Below, one piece after another: positions 1 through 6,651 of a stretch of DNA of 9,550 nt (its first letter is position 1; each line of letters begins with the position of its first letter). The notes below the pieces were generated by a model. That model was not told where the DNA came from. It did not search any database and saw nothing but the letters and a program-made list of their open reading frames with translations. This DNA comes from an uncultured Sphingobacteriales bacterium (lineage in GTDB: Bacteria > Bacteroidota > Bacteroidia > Chitinophagales > Chitinophagaceae). Position numbers and translations under genes: made by a program. The stretch lies in NCBI GenBank assembly GCA_946887085.1, contig CAMPKG010000113.1, forward strand, positions 1-9,550, read 5' to 3'.

Positions 1-1955
1 GACTTGTAAGAACCGCGAATGATGTAACGATTGTTTTGCTGGAACTGACGGGCAATGGTTTTGGTAGAGTCGTACAGGATGCCATAAACATACCTGCGGC
101 TTAGCTGGGGATCGTTACCTATGGCCTCATTAAGATCGTTGCCAAAAGGTTCAAGTACCGGGAAGATGATCTTTCCCTGCTGGGTATTGATAGTAATACC
201 ATCTACAAAGTCGAATATACCATCGGGGAAGGGATCGTTCTGGAAATTGAGCCTGTCGAGGTTAAGCAAAGTAATCAATGGAATACCGGCCTTAGGACCA
301 TCGGGAATGTAACGCTTCTCGCCACCACCGGGATCCTGGTAAAGTATGTTCAGGCGGAAGTCGTCTTTAGACACACCGAGACCGCCAAGGGTATAGACGT
401 TCTTCATCATCAGGTCCCAAACAGGGAGCTGAGGCCTGGCCGAAGTGCCTTTCAATAACTTCATGAACATCACCTTCGAGTTGGTGGAATCCGGGGGAAG
501 ATCTTCGGCGAATTCGCCCACCTGGAAAACCTGTCCGTTGTAGGTATAACGGAAGGCAACTGCAAGTACATCGTCGGGGTTCAATTGGGTGTTGAGAGAG
601 ACGTAGCCTAGTTGCGGGTGAAAAGTAAATTCGGAAGGATTCAGCTTACGGGCAGTAGTGGGCTCAAAATCCTGACCTGACTGGAGACCAAGAGAAAGAG
701 CTGCATTGGTGGACTGTCCCTGTACTCTGCTGATGGGCATCTGTAACAGCTGATCGTAAAGCGTGTTGGCGCGGTTATCGGGGTATATTGGTTTTGTTGG
801 ATTAGCCAGAGCCGCATTGAAGGGGTTCTTTTCACCAAGGTCCATGAAGGCCATGATGTTACGAACGCCGTCGGTGGCCCCGGTGCGGTTTGTCACCCAA
901 ACTTCGATTTTGGAGATATTAACCAGGGAGCGAAGCAGAGGAAAATCTTTCAGCGCAGCGTTATAATTTCCGCGGAAATAGTGTGATAAGAGAAAGTGTT
1001 TGTTTTCCTCGTATTCGTCGGCCTTGATAGCAAACTGCTGCGACTGGGAACCGCCCTGTATAGTTAAGCTCTGACGCTTTGATTTTTGCTGAGACAAAAC
1101 ACCTGTTACCCAAAGACGACCAAACTGTAATTGCGTTTTGATACCAAAAAGTGATTGCACACCGCTGACCAGGCTACTCTTAAGCGGAAAGCTGATATTA
1201 CCCGCTTCTATCTTTTTGATGATCTCGTCTTCTTTACCTGTGTACTCGAGCTTCTGTGTATTGAGGTAATCGAAAGTTGCTTTTGTGTTGTTGCTGATGT
1301 TCAATTTCAGTTTATCACCTACTGTAGCAAGCAGGTTGATATTCATCTGCATGTCGAAATCGAACACCCCATATTTCTGTGCGCTCTGTATGAGGGTCGG
1401 GTTTTGAACATTCTGCCAGTTGCCACCCAAAGTGATATCAACGTTACCCTGGGGTTTTACGGTTATAGAGTTGCCGCCGAATATCCTGTCGAAAAGACCC
1501 TCTTTGTACATGACAGGCAGGTCGGGCTTTTTGTTGAACAGGGAAAGAGCATCCATGCGGCGCTTCCAGTAAGCCTGTTCATCCTTCTGGCCCTGGTACT
1601 TCAGGTATTCGTCCATGTTCATGTAAGTAGGATTGCGCATGAACTCGCTGCCTACTTTTTCATTGAAATAGTAGCGACCTGTCTCAGGATCGTAATCAAC
1701 CTCTTTTTTGTAGTTGGCGGGATCGGAGAGATCCATGCCTGATGGCGGACCATCAACCCGGGGGTCACCGGTTTTGTCTTTGATCGGGAACTTGAGCTTA
1801 ACAGCTGAGTCGGGCTTTTTCTTGCCGGTGGTAGTATCTTCTTCGGCCTCTTCGTAATCGAAATCGCCTTCGTAGTCGCGGGCAGCAGCATTCGCTATCG
1901 CTACGACGAGCGATAGGAACAACAAAAATTTATACCCGAAATAACTTTTTTTCAA
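1..1955 (-). CDS. sprA: SprA, T9SS/gliding outer-membrane protein (N-terminal part, cut by window edge)
   Basis: SprA is a very large (about 2,400-residue) outer-membrane barrel that forms the translocon of the Bacteroidota type IX secretion system and is needed for gliding. About 651 codons are visible here; the C-terminal part lies beyond base 1. The protein begins (M)KKSYFGYKFLLFLSLVVA, a good Sec signal peptide with a likely cleavage near residue 23-25, followed by an acidic stretch (DYEGDFDYEEAEED). Stretches typical of SprA follow, such as VDITLGGNWQNVQNPTLIQ near residue 175 and IEAGNISFPLKSSLVSGVQS near residue 255, then FGRLWVTGVLSQQKSKRQ. The frame stays open to the window edge. No ATG precedes the signal peptide; the best start is TTG at 1955-1953, 14 bp after the ruvA stop. 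The ruvA-sprA order is, to my knowledge, common in Bacteroidota. The family call is recognition by eye, and I consider it secure; the start is inference. Confidence 0.95.
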   Translation of the reverse strand, partial: MKKSYFGYKFLLFLSLVVAIANAAARDYEGDFDYEEAEEDTTTGKKKPDSAVKLKFPIKDKTGDPRVDGPPSGMDLSDPANYKKEVDYDPETGRYYFNEKVGSEFMRNPTYMNMDEYLKYQGQKDEQAYWKRRMDALSLFNKKPDLPVMYKEGLFDRIFGGNSITVKPQGNVDITLGGNWQNVQNPTLIQSAQKYGVFDFDMQMNINLLATVGDKLKLNISNNTKATFDYLNTQKLEYTGKEDEIIKKIEAGNISFPLKSSLVSGVQSLFGIKTQLQFGRLWVTGVLSQQKSKRQSLTIQGGSQSQQFAIKADEYEENKHFLLSHYFRGNYNAALKDFPLLRSLVNISKIEVWVTNRTGATDGVRNIMAFMDLGEKNPFNAALANPTKPIYPDNRANTLYDQLLQMPISRVQGQSTNAALSLGLQSGQDFEPTTARKLNPSEFTFHPQLGYVSLNTQLNPDDVLAVAFRYTYNGQVFQVGEFAEDLPPDSTNSKVMFMKLLKGTSARPQLPVWDLMMKNVYTLGGLGVSKDDFRLNILYQDPGGGEKRYIPDGPKAGIPLITLLNLDRLNFQNDPFPDGIFDFVDGITINTQQGKIIFPVLEPFGNDLNEAIGNDPQLSRRYVYGILYDSTKTIARQFQQNNRYIIRGSYK

Positions 1956-1969
1956 TTTCGTTTCACGGT

Positions 1970-2548
1970 TTACAAGGCACGTAAAGCCTGTTTTATCAAT
2001 TCCTCTACCGGTAGAGCAGAGGCTCCATCTATTTTTTTGATCGCAAGCTCAGCAGCACTTCGGGCAATACCTAGATTTACTAAAGCATTTAACGCATCTT
2101 CCGCGCCAGTATTGTGTTTAGGGGCCGATATTGTATCATTATTTTGCGGCAAATCAAGCTTGCCTTTTAATTCTAATATGATTCGCTGCGCGGTTTTGGC
2201 GCCTATACCCTTCACTTTCTCCAATGCACGTGCGTCCTCCCCAGCTATCACACGGTATAATTCCCCGGGAGTAAGGGAAGAAAGTATGATACGGGCAGTG
2301 GCAGCGCCCACCCCGGTAATGCTCAATAATTGCCTGAAAGTAGCCTTTTCGGCCTCGTCGGCAAAGCCATAGAGCACCCAGGCATCCTCGCGGACCTGGA
2401 GATGAACATATAAACGGCAATGTTCCGCATCGCGGATACGGCTGTAGGTGTTGAGGCTGATATTCAATTCATAACCAACGCCATTGACATTCATGTGCAG
2501 CAATGACGGCGACTTATAAGCAAGGTTCCCTTCTAAATATGCAAACAT
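1970..2548 (-). CDS. ruvA: Holliday junction branch migration protein RuvA
   Basis: RuvA binds four-way DNA junctions as a tetramer and loads the RuvB helicase for branch migration in recombinational repair; it acts in the cytoplasm. The protein is 192 residues, normal for the family (about 190-205). The N-terminal OB-fold domain starts MFAYLEGNLAYKSP and contains the family's VNGVGYEL segment. The central domain has the two helix-hairpin-helix motifs, LLSITGVGAATARIILSSL (about residues 74-92) and KVKGIGAKTAQRIILELKGK (about 111-130). A short linker leads to the small C-terminal domain III that contacts RuvB (DALNALVNLGIARSAAELAI). The ATG at 2548 is preceded by a G-rich TAGGGG stretch that lies very close to the start. 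The gene is immediately upstream of sprA, so the two are probably co-transcribed. No promoter was clearly recognised. Confidence 0.97.
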   Translation of the reverse strand: MFAYLEGNLAYKSPSLLHMNVNGVGYELNISLNTYSRIRDAEHCRLYVHLQVREDAWVLYGFADEAEKATFRQLLSITGVGAATARIILSSLTPGELYRVIAGEDARALEKVKGIGAKTAQRIILELKGKLDLPQNNDTISAPKHNTGAEDALNALVNLGIARSAAELAIKKIDGASALPVEELIKQALRAL

Positions 2549-2640
2549 CCCCTACCAGTAGTTACTTTTTTGAAAAATAGTTTTTTTATGTGAAAATTCT
2601 GAGCCGAAAACAAGCTAATTGCGAGCCGGGAAAAATCTTA

Positions 2641-2675
2641 TAAAAACAGAGCGAAATGTGGTAACATTTCGCTCC
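2641..2675 (-). terminator. Rho-independent terminator behind the PorG-like gene
   Basis: A perfect 11-bp stem is formed by GAGCGAAATGT (2649-2659) and ACATTTCGCTC (2664-2674) around a 4-base loop. Read on the minus strand the hairpin is followed by TGTTTTTA (2648-2641), a short T tract. It lies 25 bp beyond the stop codon of the gene at 2700-3671 and upstream of ruvA. It therefore probably separates the barrel gene from the ruvA-sprA unit. On the plus strand there is no T tract after the hairpin. Confidence 0.8.
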
Positions 2676-2699
2676 GCAAATTAAATAAATCTACCTGTA

Positions 2700-3671
2700 T
2701 TATGGTACCCACCAAGGAATAGTCTTTCTGTTCAATTTGAAGTACATAGTGATAGCGAGGCTTGAATAACCATCGTTAACGCTGGAGTTACCACGAAGCT
2801 CGTCTTTATTGTGCTTTATGAGCGGATTGATCAATGAAGACCTGTCGTGAACAGCCTTGGCCTGTGCAGCCTGCTGTGCCGAAAGATTTGCATCGAAAAT
2901 AGAAGGATCAACGTATTTGCCACTTACACCGTCAATCTGGTCTTTGAAGGTCATGCGATAGAGGTATTCGATACCTATACCGAACCTTTTACCAATATCC
3001 CATTTCATGCCTGCACCCAGCGGAACCTGCACGCCCCAAGGTTTTTCACGCTCGCTGCGGTTGTTGGTACCGAACCAGCCGTCCCCTTCTATATTCAGAT
3101 CATAAAGGTCAACCCAAGTATTGACGTAGCTGCCGGTAGGATCTGTTACCAGGCCCCTGGCACTGTAGTGGAAGTAGCCCACACCAAGCAGGAAGTAAGG
3201 AGTGAATTTTCTCCAGGCAAGGTTTGCATTGGACGACAGAGCGAAACGGAAGAGGTTAACTTCGAGCATCAGATTTCCTTCCCAGATATTAGTTTTTACC
3301 GTTTGATTGCGGAAATAACGCTGGTAAGCATCGTCTTCTACAAACATCGTCCCGAAAGCAAGGTCTTCATTCCATTTATCGGTAGCGTAATAAACACCGT
3401 AATTGATTCCAAAACGCACTACTGCGGCAGGATGTATGCAATACCTGCCATACATTCCGCCGGTAAAACTAACCCTGCTTGTGTATTGATCGTTGGTGTA
3501 GTGGTCGATTATAGATTGGGTACCTACATCGCCCCACAGATCGGTCATACCGAAGTTCATACCTATAGAGAAGCCTTCCGGCTCAATGGCAGACATCTGT
3601 GCGTTGGCAGCAGGCAAAGTAGCAGTAAGTAAGCCGAAGACCAAAAGGCAACGGGCAAATTTCTTCCGCAT
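2700..3671 (-). CDS. Outer-membrane beta-barrel protein, PorG/DUF6089-like
   Basis: A 323-residue secreted protein. It has a classic Sec signal peptide (MRKKFARCLLVFGLLTATLP, cleavage likely after AANA at residue 24) and alternating hydrophobic/aromatic strands throughout, as in an outer-membrane barrel. The layout FSIGMNFGMTDLWGDVG, GGMYGRYCIHPAAVVRFGIN, FTPYFLLGVGYFHYSA, VQVPLGAGMKWDIGKRFGI and IEYLYRMTFKDQIDGVSG resembles the DUF6089 family, which includes the T9SS-associated protein PorG. It is longer than P. gingivalis PorG (about 230 residues), mainly because of an insert near residues 250-300 rich in Ala, Gln and Asp. There is no lipobox and no obvious T9SS C-terminal sorting domain. 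It starts 32 bp after the enoyl-CoA hydratase stop with no terminator between, so read-through is possible. The barrel class is well supported; the PorG-like assignment is inference from motif order and from sprA lying about 0.7 kb downstream. Confidence 0.7.
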   Translation of the reverse strand: MRKKFARCLLVFGLLTATLPAANAQMSAIEPEGFSIGMNFGMTDLWGDVGTQSIIDHYTNDQYTSRVSFTGGMYGRYCIHPAAVVRFGINYGVYYATDKWNEDLAFGTMFVEDDAYQRYFRNQTVKTNIWEGNLMLEVNLFRFALSSNANLAWRKFTPYFLLGVGYFHYSARGLVTDPTGSYVNTWVDLYDLNIEGDGWFGTNNRSEREKPWGVQVPLGAGMKWDIGKRFGIGIEYLYRMTFKDQIDGVSGKYVDPSIFDANLSAQQAAQAKAVHDRSSLINPLIKHNKDELRGNSSVNDGYSSLAITMYFKLNRKTIPWWVP

Positions 3672-3703
3672 GAGCGCTGATTTTAGCGTTGAAGATAAAA
3701 AAA

Positions 3704-4483
3704 TTATTTTCCTTTAAAAATAGCTTTTCTTTTTTCCATGAAAGCTGCGGTACCCTCGCGCATGTCTTCTGTTGCAAAACACTCGCCGAAACGCTTGATT
3801 TCATTGGTAAAGCCAGCCTGATCGCCTTTAGCGGCATCGTTGACACAAGCAATAACTTTTGCTATTGCAACGGGAGCCTTCGTATGTATTTTTTGTGCTA
3901 TTTCGCGGGTTTTGGTTAAAAGATCGGCTTGCGGGAAGACGTGATTGACCAATCCCAGGCTTTTAGCCTCTTCTGCGCCAATCATATCGGCAGTCATCAT
4001 CAGCTCCATGGCTTTTCCTTTGCCTATCAACTGGGTAAGGCGCTGGGTGCCACCATACCCGGGAATAAGGCCCAGGTTGACTTCCGGCTGGCCGAACTTC
4101 GCATTTTCAGCTGCTGTACGGAAATGACAGCTCATAGCCAGTTCGCAGCCGCCGCCGAGGGCGAAACCGTTTACCGCTGCGATAACAGGCTTAGGGCAGT
4201 TCTCGATCTTATCGAAAACGCCTTGCTGGCCACGACGGGCGAGTTCTGCACCGCCGTTCTCATCGAGGGCAGTAAACTCCGATATATCGGCGCCTGCAAC
4301 AAAGGCTTTCTCACCTGAACCGGTAAGGATGACGGTTTTAATTTCAGCATTGCTATATACATCTTCCATTACCTTCCCGATCTCTTCAATAACGTCTTTA
4401 TTGAGGGCATTGAGCTTATCGGGTCGATTGATGGTTATAATTAAAGTTCCTTCCTGTAAGTCAGTTAATAATGTTTGATACAT
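3704..4483 (-). CDS. Enoyl-CoA hydratase (crotonase family)
   Basis: Crotonase-superfamily enzyme that adds water across the 2,3-double bond of enoyl-CoA thioesters, a step of beta-oxidation and branched-chain amino acid breakdown; cytoplasmic. It is 259 residues, the normal length. Oxyanion-hole and CoA-binding segments are AFVAGADI (60-67) and FALGGGCELAM (107-117). Both catalytic glutamates of true hydratases are present: E114 in GGGCE and E134 in GQPEVNLGLIPGYGGTQ. This argues against a decarboxylase, isomerase or hydrolase member. The C-terminus (FMEKRKAIFKGK) is typical. The gene follows the B12-binding methylmalonyl-CoA mutase subunit by 51 bp, suggesting a shared acyl-CoA operon. The exact chain-length or pathway preference cannot be read from sequence. 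The short leader before the ATG is filled with 14-bp periodic repeats, and no clear Shine-Dalgarno sequence is visible. Confidence 0.92.
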   Translation of the reverse strand: MYQTLLTDLQEGTLIITINRPDKLNALNKDVIEEIGKVMEDVYSNAEIKTVILTGSGEKAFVAGADISEFTALDENGGAELARRGQQGVFDKIENCPKPVIAAVNGFALGGGCELAMSCHFRTAAENAKFGQPEVNLGLIPGYGGTQRLTQLIGKGKAMELMMTADMIGAEEAKSLGLVNHVFPQADLLTKTREIAQKIHTKAPVAIAKVIACVNDAAKGDQAGFTNEIKRFGECFATEDMREGTAAFMEKRKAIFKGK

Positions 4484-4537
4484 GATACTCGATACTTGAT
4501 GTTCGATACTTGATTCTCGATTATGATTAAATGATTA
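4484..4537. repeat. Degenerate 14-bp tandem repeat between the B12 subunit and hydratase genes
   Basis: Starting directly at the hydratase start codon, the plus strand reads GATACTCGATACTT, GATGTTCGATACTT, GATTCTCGATTAT and GATTAAATGATTA: four units of 13-14 bp with decreasing similarity. The last unit reaches the stop codon of the upstream gene. It occupies essentially the whole 51-bp intergenic space, including where a ribosome binding site would lie. I have an impression that similar ATCGA/TTGATAC-type short tandem repeats occur between genes in other Bacteroidota, but cannot verify that here. Confidence 0.7.
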
Positions 4538-4954
4538 ATTGTTTCTGTGTTCTTCAGCCCAGGAAGTGATATAGGAAGCTATTTCAGAGGTAGGCGTGCC
4601 GGGGGGAAAGAGCCTGCCGACGCCGCTTTCGTTAAGCTGAGCCATATCCTCTTCCGGAATAATGCCGCCGCCGGTGAGGAGTACATTTGTCAGGCCTTTT
4701 TCTTTCATTAATTGTGCAACCCGTGGAAAAACTGTCATGTGGGCGCCACTGAGAATACTGATACCGATGGCATCTACGTCTTCCTGTAAGGCAGTGTTGA
4801 CCACCATTTCAGCGGTCTGGCGGAGGCCGGTATAGATCACTTCCATACCCGAATCCCTGAGGGCCGTGGCTATTACCTTTGCTCCCCTATCGTGGCCATC
4901 GAGGCCCACCTTAGCTACTAATACCCTGACAGGGCGTTGCAGTTTTTCCGACAT
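4535..4954 (-). CDS. B12-binding subunit of methylmalonyl-CoA mutase (split small subunit)
   Basis: A stand-alone cobalamin-binding Rossmann domain of 139 residues, matching the C-terminal B12 domain of methylmalonyl-CoA mutase. The base-off/His-on signature is [12 protein letters not shown] (15-26) with the cobalt-ligating His21. Further B12 contacts are [10 protein letters not shown] (64-73) and [12 protein letters not shown] (92-103). [15 protein letters not shown] (33-47) and [10 protein letters not shown] are also characteristic of this subfamily. In organisms with a split mutase this subunit pairs with a separate large catalytic subunit, which is not in this window. The enzyme converts (R)-methylmalonyl-CoA to succinyl-CoA, linking propionyl-CoA to the TCA cycle. 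The ATG at 4954 has an AAAGGA-type ribosome binding site just upstream. The hydratase gene follows on the same strand. A close relative acting with isobutyryl-CoA or another acyl-CoA mutase cannot be excluded. Confidence 0.9.
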   Translation of the reverse strand: MSEKLQRPVRVLVAKVGLDGHDRGAKVIATALRDSGMEVIYTGLRQTAEMVVNTALQEDVDAIGISILSGAHMTVFPRVAQLMKEKGLTNVLLTGGGIIPEEDMAQLNESGVGRLFPPGTPTSEIASYITSWAEEHRNN

Positions 4955-4989
4955 ATTCCTTTAAAAAAGCGCGTAAATGTAAACTATCG

Positions 4990-5030
4990 GGGCAATAAAA
5001 CGAAGAATGCTCCCCGAAAGGGAGCATTCA
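4990..5030 (-). terminator. Rho-independent terminator behind the small lipoprotein gene
   Basis: A perfect 10-bp stem is formed by GAATGCTCCC (5005-5014) and GGGAGCATTC (5020-5029) around a CGAAA loop. Read on the minus strand the hairpin is followed by TTCGTTTTATTG, a moderate T tract. It lies 20 bp beyond the lipoprotein stop codon and upstream of the mutase-subunit gene, so it should isolate the lipoprotein transcript. Confidence 0.75.
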
Positions 5031-5049
5031 GGATGTATATAACTGTTAT

Positions 5050-5316
5050 CTATTTGCAGGTGGTAGCGGCTGAAGAAGAATGTGTCTTGCCATTGCTGGT
5101 GTAAGTCTGCACGCCGGTGCCGTCTTTTTCTATCTGGCGGATCTCTGCTTCCGTCTTATCGCAGTAGGTGGCCCGGGCTGCCGAAGTGCCCGGTACAGCA
5201 GGGAATGGGGTCTCTGAGCCGGAGAATATAGTGGTACATTTCCAGCAGCTTTTGCGGTTACAGGCTGTAGTAGCCATGCACAGCGCCAAAAGGGCGAAAA
5301 AGCATAGTTTTTTCAT
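5050..5316 (-). CDS. Small Cys-rich predicted lipoprotein, function unknown
   Basis: An 88-residue protein whose N-terminus (MKKLCFFALLALCMATTAC) is a lipoprotein signal peptide. It has a Lys pair, a hydrophobic core and a lipobox-like TTAC ending at Cys19; the -3 Thr is not the usual Leu, but Bacteroidota lipoboxes are relaxed. The mature part would start CNRKSCWKCTT and contains Cys24, Cys27, Cys52 and a penultimate Cys87. Four cysteines besides the lipidated one suggest two disulfides or a metal site. A short charged helix (DKTEAEIRQIEKDG) follows Cys52, and the C-terminal third is Ser/Thr-rich. I do not recognise a named family. It sits alone between its own weak promoter candidate and a terminator. 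It is coding rather than spurious because of the coherent signal peptide, clean start and terminator. Confidence 0.75.
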   Translation of the reverse strand: MKKLCFFALLALCMATTACNRKSCWKCTTIFSGSETPFPAVPGTSAARATYCDKTEAEIRQIEKDGTGVQTYTSNGKTHSSSAATTCK

Positions 5317-5334
5317 GATATAGACATTATGATA

Positions 5335-5342
5335 TAAAGGTA
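5335..5342 (-). promoter_or_regulatory. Candidate -7 promoter element for the lipoprotein gene
   Basis: The minus strand reads TACCTTTA, one base from the Bacteroidota -7 consensus TAnnTTTG, 18 bp upstream of the ATG at 5316. No convincing -33 TTG is seen at the usual distance. The resulting leader would be only about a dozen bases, so the call is weak. Confidence 0.35.
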
Positions 5343-5460
5343 TAGCGTATAAGGCCGAAAAAGGTTACATGTTTGAATATTTTTTCATAAAAAGCCTTAC
5401 TGGCAAGGGTTCGGCTAAAAAAGAGAGCTAAAATTACTTTTCTGTTTCATTTTTTACTCT

Positions 5461-5468
5461 TACCTTTG
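5461..5468 (+). promoter_or_regulatory. -7 promoter element of the rpmH-rnpA-yidD cluster
   Basis: TACCTTTG matches the Bacteroidota primary-sigma -7 consensus TAnnTTTG exactly and lies 32 bp upstream of the rpmH ATG. The -33 region about 20 bp further up (TTTTCTG) is T-rich but lacks a perfect TTG. The predicted transcript start is near 5473-5476, giving a leader of about 25 nt. Confidence 0.65.
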
Positions 5469-5500
5469 CACTCCCTTGCAAAAGGGCAAATAATAGAGTT

Positions 5501-5656
5501 ATGAAACGTACATTCCAACCACACCGTCGTCGTAGAAAATCTGTTCATGGTTTCCGTAAGCGTATGGAATCGGCAAACGGCCGTAAAGTATTGGCTTCTC
5601 GCCGCAAGAAAGGACGCAAGAAACTGACAGTGTCAGACGAGCTCCGTCTTAAATAA
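5501..5656 (+). CDS. rpmH: Ribosomal protein L34
   Basis: L34 is a tiny, very basic protein of the large ribosomal subunit. The 51-residue frame begins [20 protein letters not shown] and continues [20 protein letters not shown], which is the family signature. It ends [11 protein letters not shown] before TAA at 5654-5656. The length fits Bacteroidota L34 (about 50-53). Its ATG at 5501 follows an exact TAnnTTTG promoter element. The rnpA frame begins 19 bp after the stop, giving the conserved rpmH-rnpA gene order. Codons are strongly biased, as expected for a ribosomal protein. Confidence 0.98.
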   Translation: MKRTFQPHRRRRKSVHGFRKRMESANGRKVLASRRKKGRKKLTVSDELRLK

Positions 5657-5675
5657 ACTATTAAAAACGTAGGCC

Positions 5676-6059
5676 ATTCGTAATACATTCAAAACATACG
5701 AGCGGCTCAAACGCGAGCAGCATATTGATACGCTTTTCCAGACCGGGAAAGCGTTTTCTGTTTTTCCTATAAAGACGGTGCATATAGCTGTGGGCCGGGG
5801 TGAAGAGTCTTCCCCGGTACGGGTGGGATTTTCGGTGCCTAAAAAGAGATTCAGTTCCTCGGTGGACAGGCACCGGATACGCCGGCTGATGGTGGAGAGC
5901 TGGCGGCTAAACAAGCAGACTCTCTACTCTACCCTGCCGGCTGATAGGCAGCTGCACCTTTTCCTTATTTTTACAGGAGATACGCTCCCTGACTACACCG
6001 TGGTGGAACAAGCCATGATACAGGTGATAGAAAAACTGGGAGAGATACATTCCAAATGA
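5676..6059 (+). CDS. rnpA: Ribonuclease P protein component, probable ATT start
   Basis: RnpA is the protein cofactor of RNase P, which removes 5' leaders from pre-tRNAs. The frame 5676-6059 encodes 127 residues, normal for the family. The N-terminus [20 protein letters not shown], followed by [20 protein letters not shown], is the conserved first part of RnpA. The RNR-type basic motif appears as [17 protein letters not shown], with His replacing the usual Asn. A start at GTG 5778 would give only 93 residues and remove 34 conserved residues, including the substrate-binding N-terminal helix. The frame is closed by TAG at 5670-5672, and no ATG, GTG or TTG occurs between that stop and 5778. ATT at 5676, directly before RNTF where other RnpA proteins have Met, is the best start. 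The stop TGA overlaps the yidD ATG (ATGA), so translation is probably coupled. Confidence 0.93.
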   Translation: MRNTFKTYERLKREQHIDTLFQTGKAFSVFPIKTVHIAVGRGEESSPVRVGFSVPKKRFSSSVDRHRIRRLMVESWRLNKQTLYSTLPADRQLHLFLIFTGDTLPDYTVVEQAMIQVIEKLGEIHSK

Positions 6060-6280
6060 TACGCAAGCTCTTCAGCTTTATATTCTCGGGCCTCATTAAG
6101 ATATACCAGGCATTCATCTCCCCGCTCTTCGGGGCCAAGTGCCGCTATACCCCCACCTGCAGTGCCTACGGACTCGAAGCCATCAAAAAACACGGCCCCT
6201 TCAAAGGCGGCTGGCTCGCACTAAAGCGCATCGCCTCCTGCCATCCCTGGGGAGGACATGGGTATGACCCGGTGCCGTAG
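6056..6280 (+). CDS. yidD: Membrane protein insertion efficiency factor YidD
   Basis: YidD is a small inner-membrane-associated protein thought to help YidC/Sec insert membrane proteins. The 74-residue product has an amphipathic N-terminal segment ([20 protein letters not shown]) and the full family signature: [39 protein letters not shown] and [15 protein letters not shown]. The three conserved Cys residues are all present. The ATG overlaps the rnpA stop by four bases, as in many rnpA-yidD pairs. No clear terminator follows; downstream lies apparently decayed DNA. Confidence 0.97.
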   Translation: MIRKLFSFIFSGLIKIYQAFISPLFGAKCRYTPTCSAYGLEAIKKHGPFKGGWLALKRIASCHPWGGHGYDPVP

Positions 6281-6651
6281 TTTTCAGTGGCGGTTAGCAG
6301 CGGCAGTTGCAGTATTCTTTGAACAGGGTTTAAGAGCCTACTGCCGTCAGGATTTAATGGCAAGAATCAGTGGTTAGATCGCTTCGCCGCTTTAAAGCAT
6401 GTTCTACGAATTCAAGAGTGTATTCCAGTGGTGCACGCGAATGCTCCCGACACGGCCCTCCGTTCTATTCCTGATCTAGGCTAGGCTAAACTTACACCAG
6501 AAGGGATCTAATTAGCGAGATAAGGGAAAATTAGCATCGTTTTATGATGCAAAGATGCGAACTTTATATTGTTGCCAAAACAGCGTAAAGGGCAACTTCT
6601 CAGAGATAAACAAGCGGCGGTGAAAGACGCTGAAAAGAAAAAGCCGGCAAA
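6281..6651. other. Gene-poor, apparently decayed intergenic stretch after yidD
   Basis: About 370 bp without an intact gene. It contains a degenerate copy of the paaY 5' end (6390-6445), a short tandem CTAGG/CTAGG near 6476-6486, and a short open frame (6548-6655) that looks like the tail of a lost gene. No clear terminator for the rpmH-rnpA-yidD transcript was found here. The mix suggests rearrangement and decay between yidD and the paaY-like gene. Confidence 0.6.
6390..6445 (+). pseudogene. Degenerate partial copy of the 5' end of the paaY-like gene
   Basis: This 56-bp stretch aligns with 6926-6982, which spans the leader and first codons of the intact paaY-like gene. By eye there are seven mismatches and one single-base gap (about 86% identity). 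The first 25 positions, including the start codon region and ATGTTCTACGAATTCAA, differ at one base only. The missing base shifts the frame after about seven codons (MFYEFKS then VFQWCTRML instead of GFIPVVHPSA), and similarity stops after about 15 codons. It is therefore a non-functional remnant of a duplication or of a recombination event. Confidence 0.75.

Noticed and set aside
1155..1742. Long plus-strand open frame (about 195 codons)
   Set aside because: It lies fully antisense to the well-conserved SprA coding sequence and has no recognisable domain, so it is a shadow.
2847..3632. Plus-strand open frame of about 261 codons
   Set aside because: Antisense to the secreted beta-barrel gene, which has a clean signal peptide, barrel strands and a terminator. 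The plus-strand product resembles nothing.
3672..3703. Small GCGCT/AGCG hairpin between the hydratase and the PorG-like gene as a terminator
   Set aside because: The stem is only 4-5 bp and no T tract follows it on the minus strand.
5313..5327. Tiny upstream frame ATG-TCT-ATA-TCA-TGA overlapping the lipoprotein start codon
   Set aside because: Four codons can arise by chance in an AT-rich leader, and the promoter position is itself uncertain.
5778..6059. RnpA as a 93-residue protein from GTG at 5778
   Set aside because: Conserved RnpA sequence continues 34 codons upstream in the same frame, so the short version would lack the substrate-binding N-terminus.
6281..6360. Terminator after yidD from the CGGCAG/CTGCCG pair
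   Set aside because: The arms are about 35 bp apart, only six bases long and lack a T tract.
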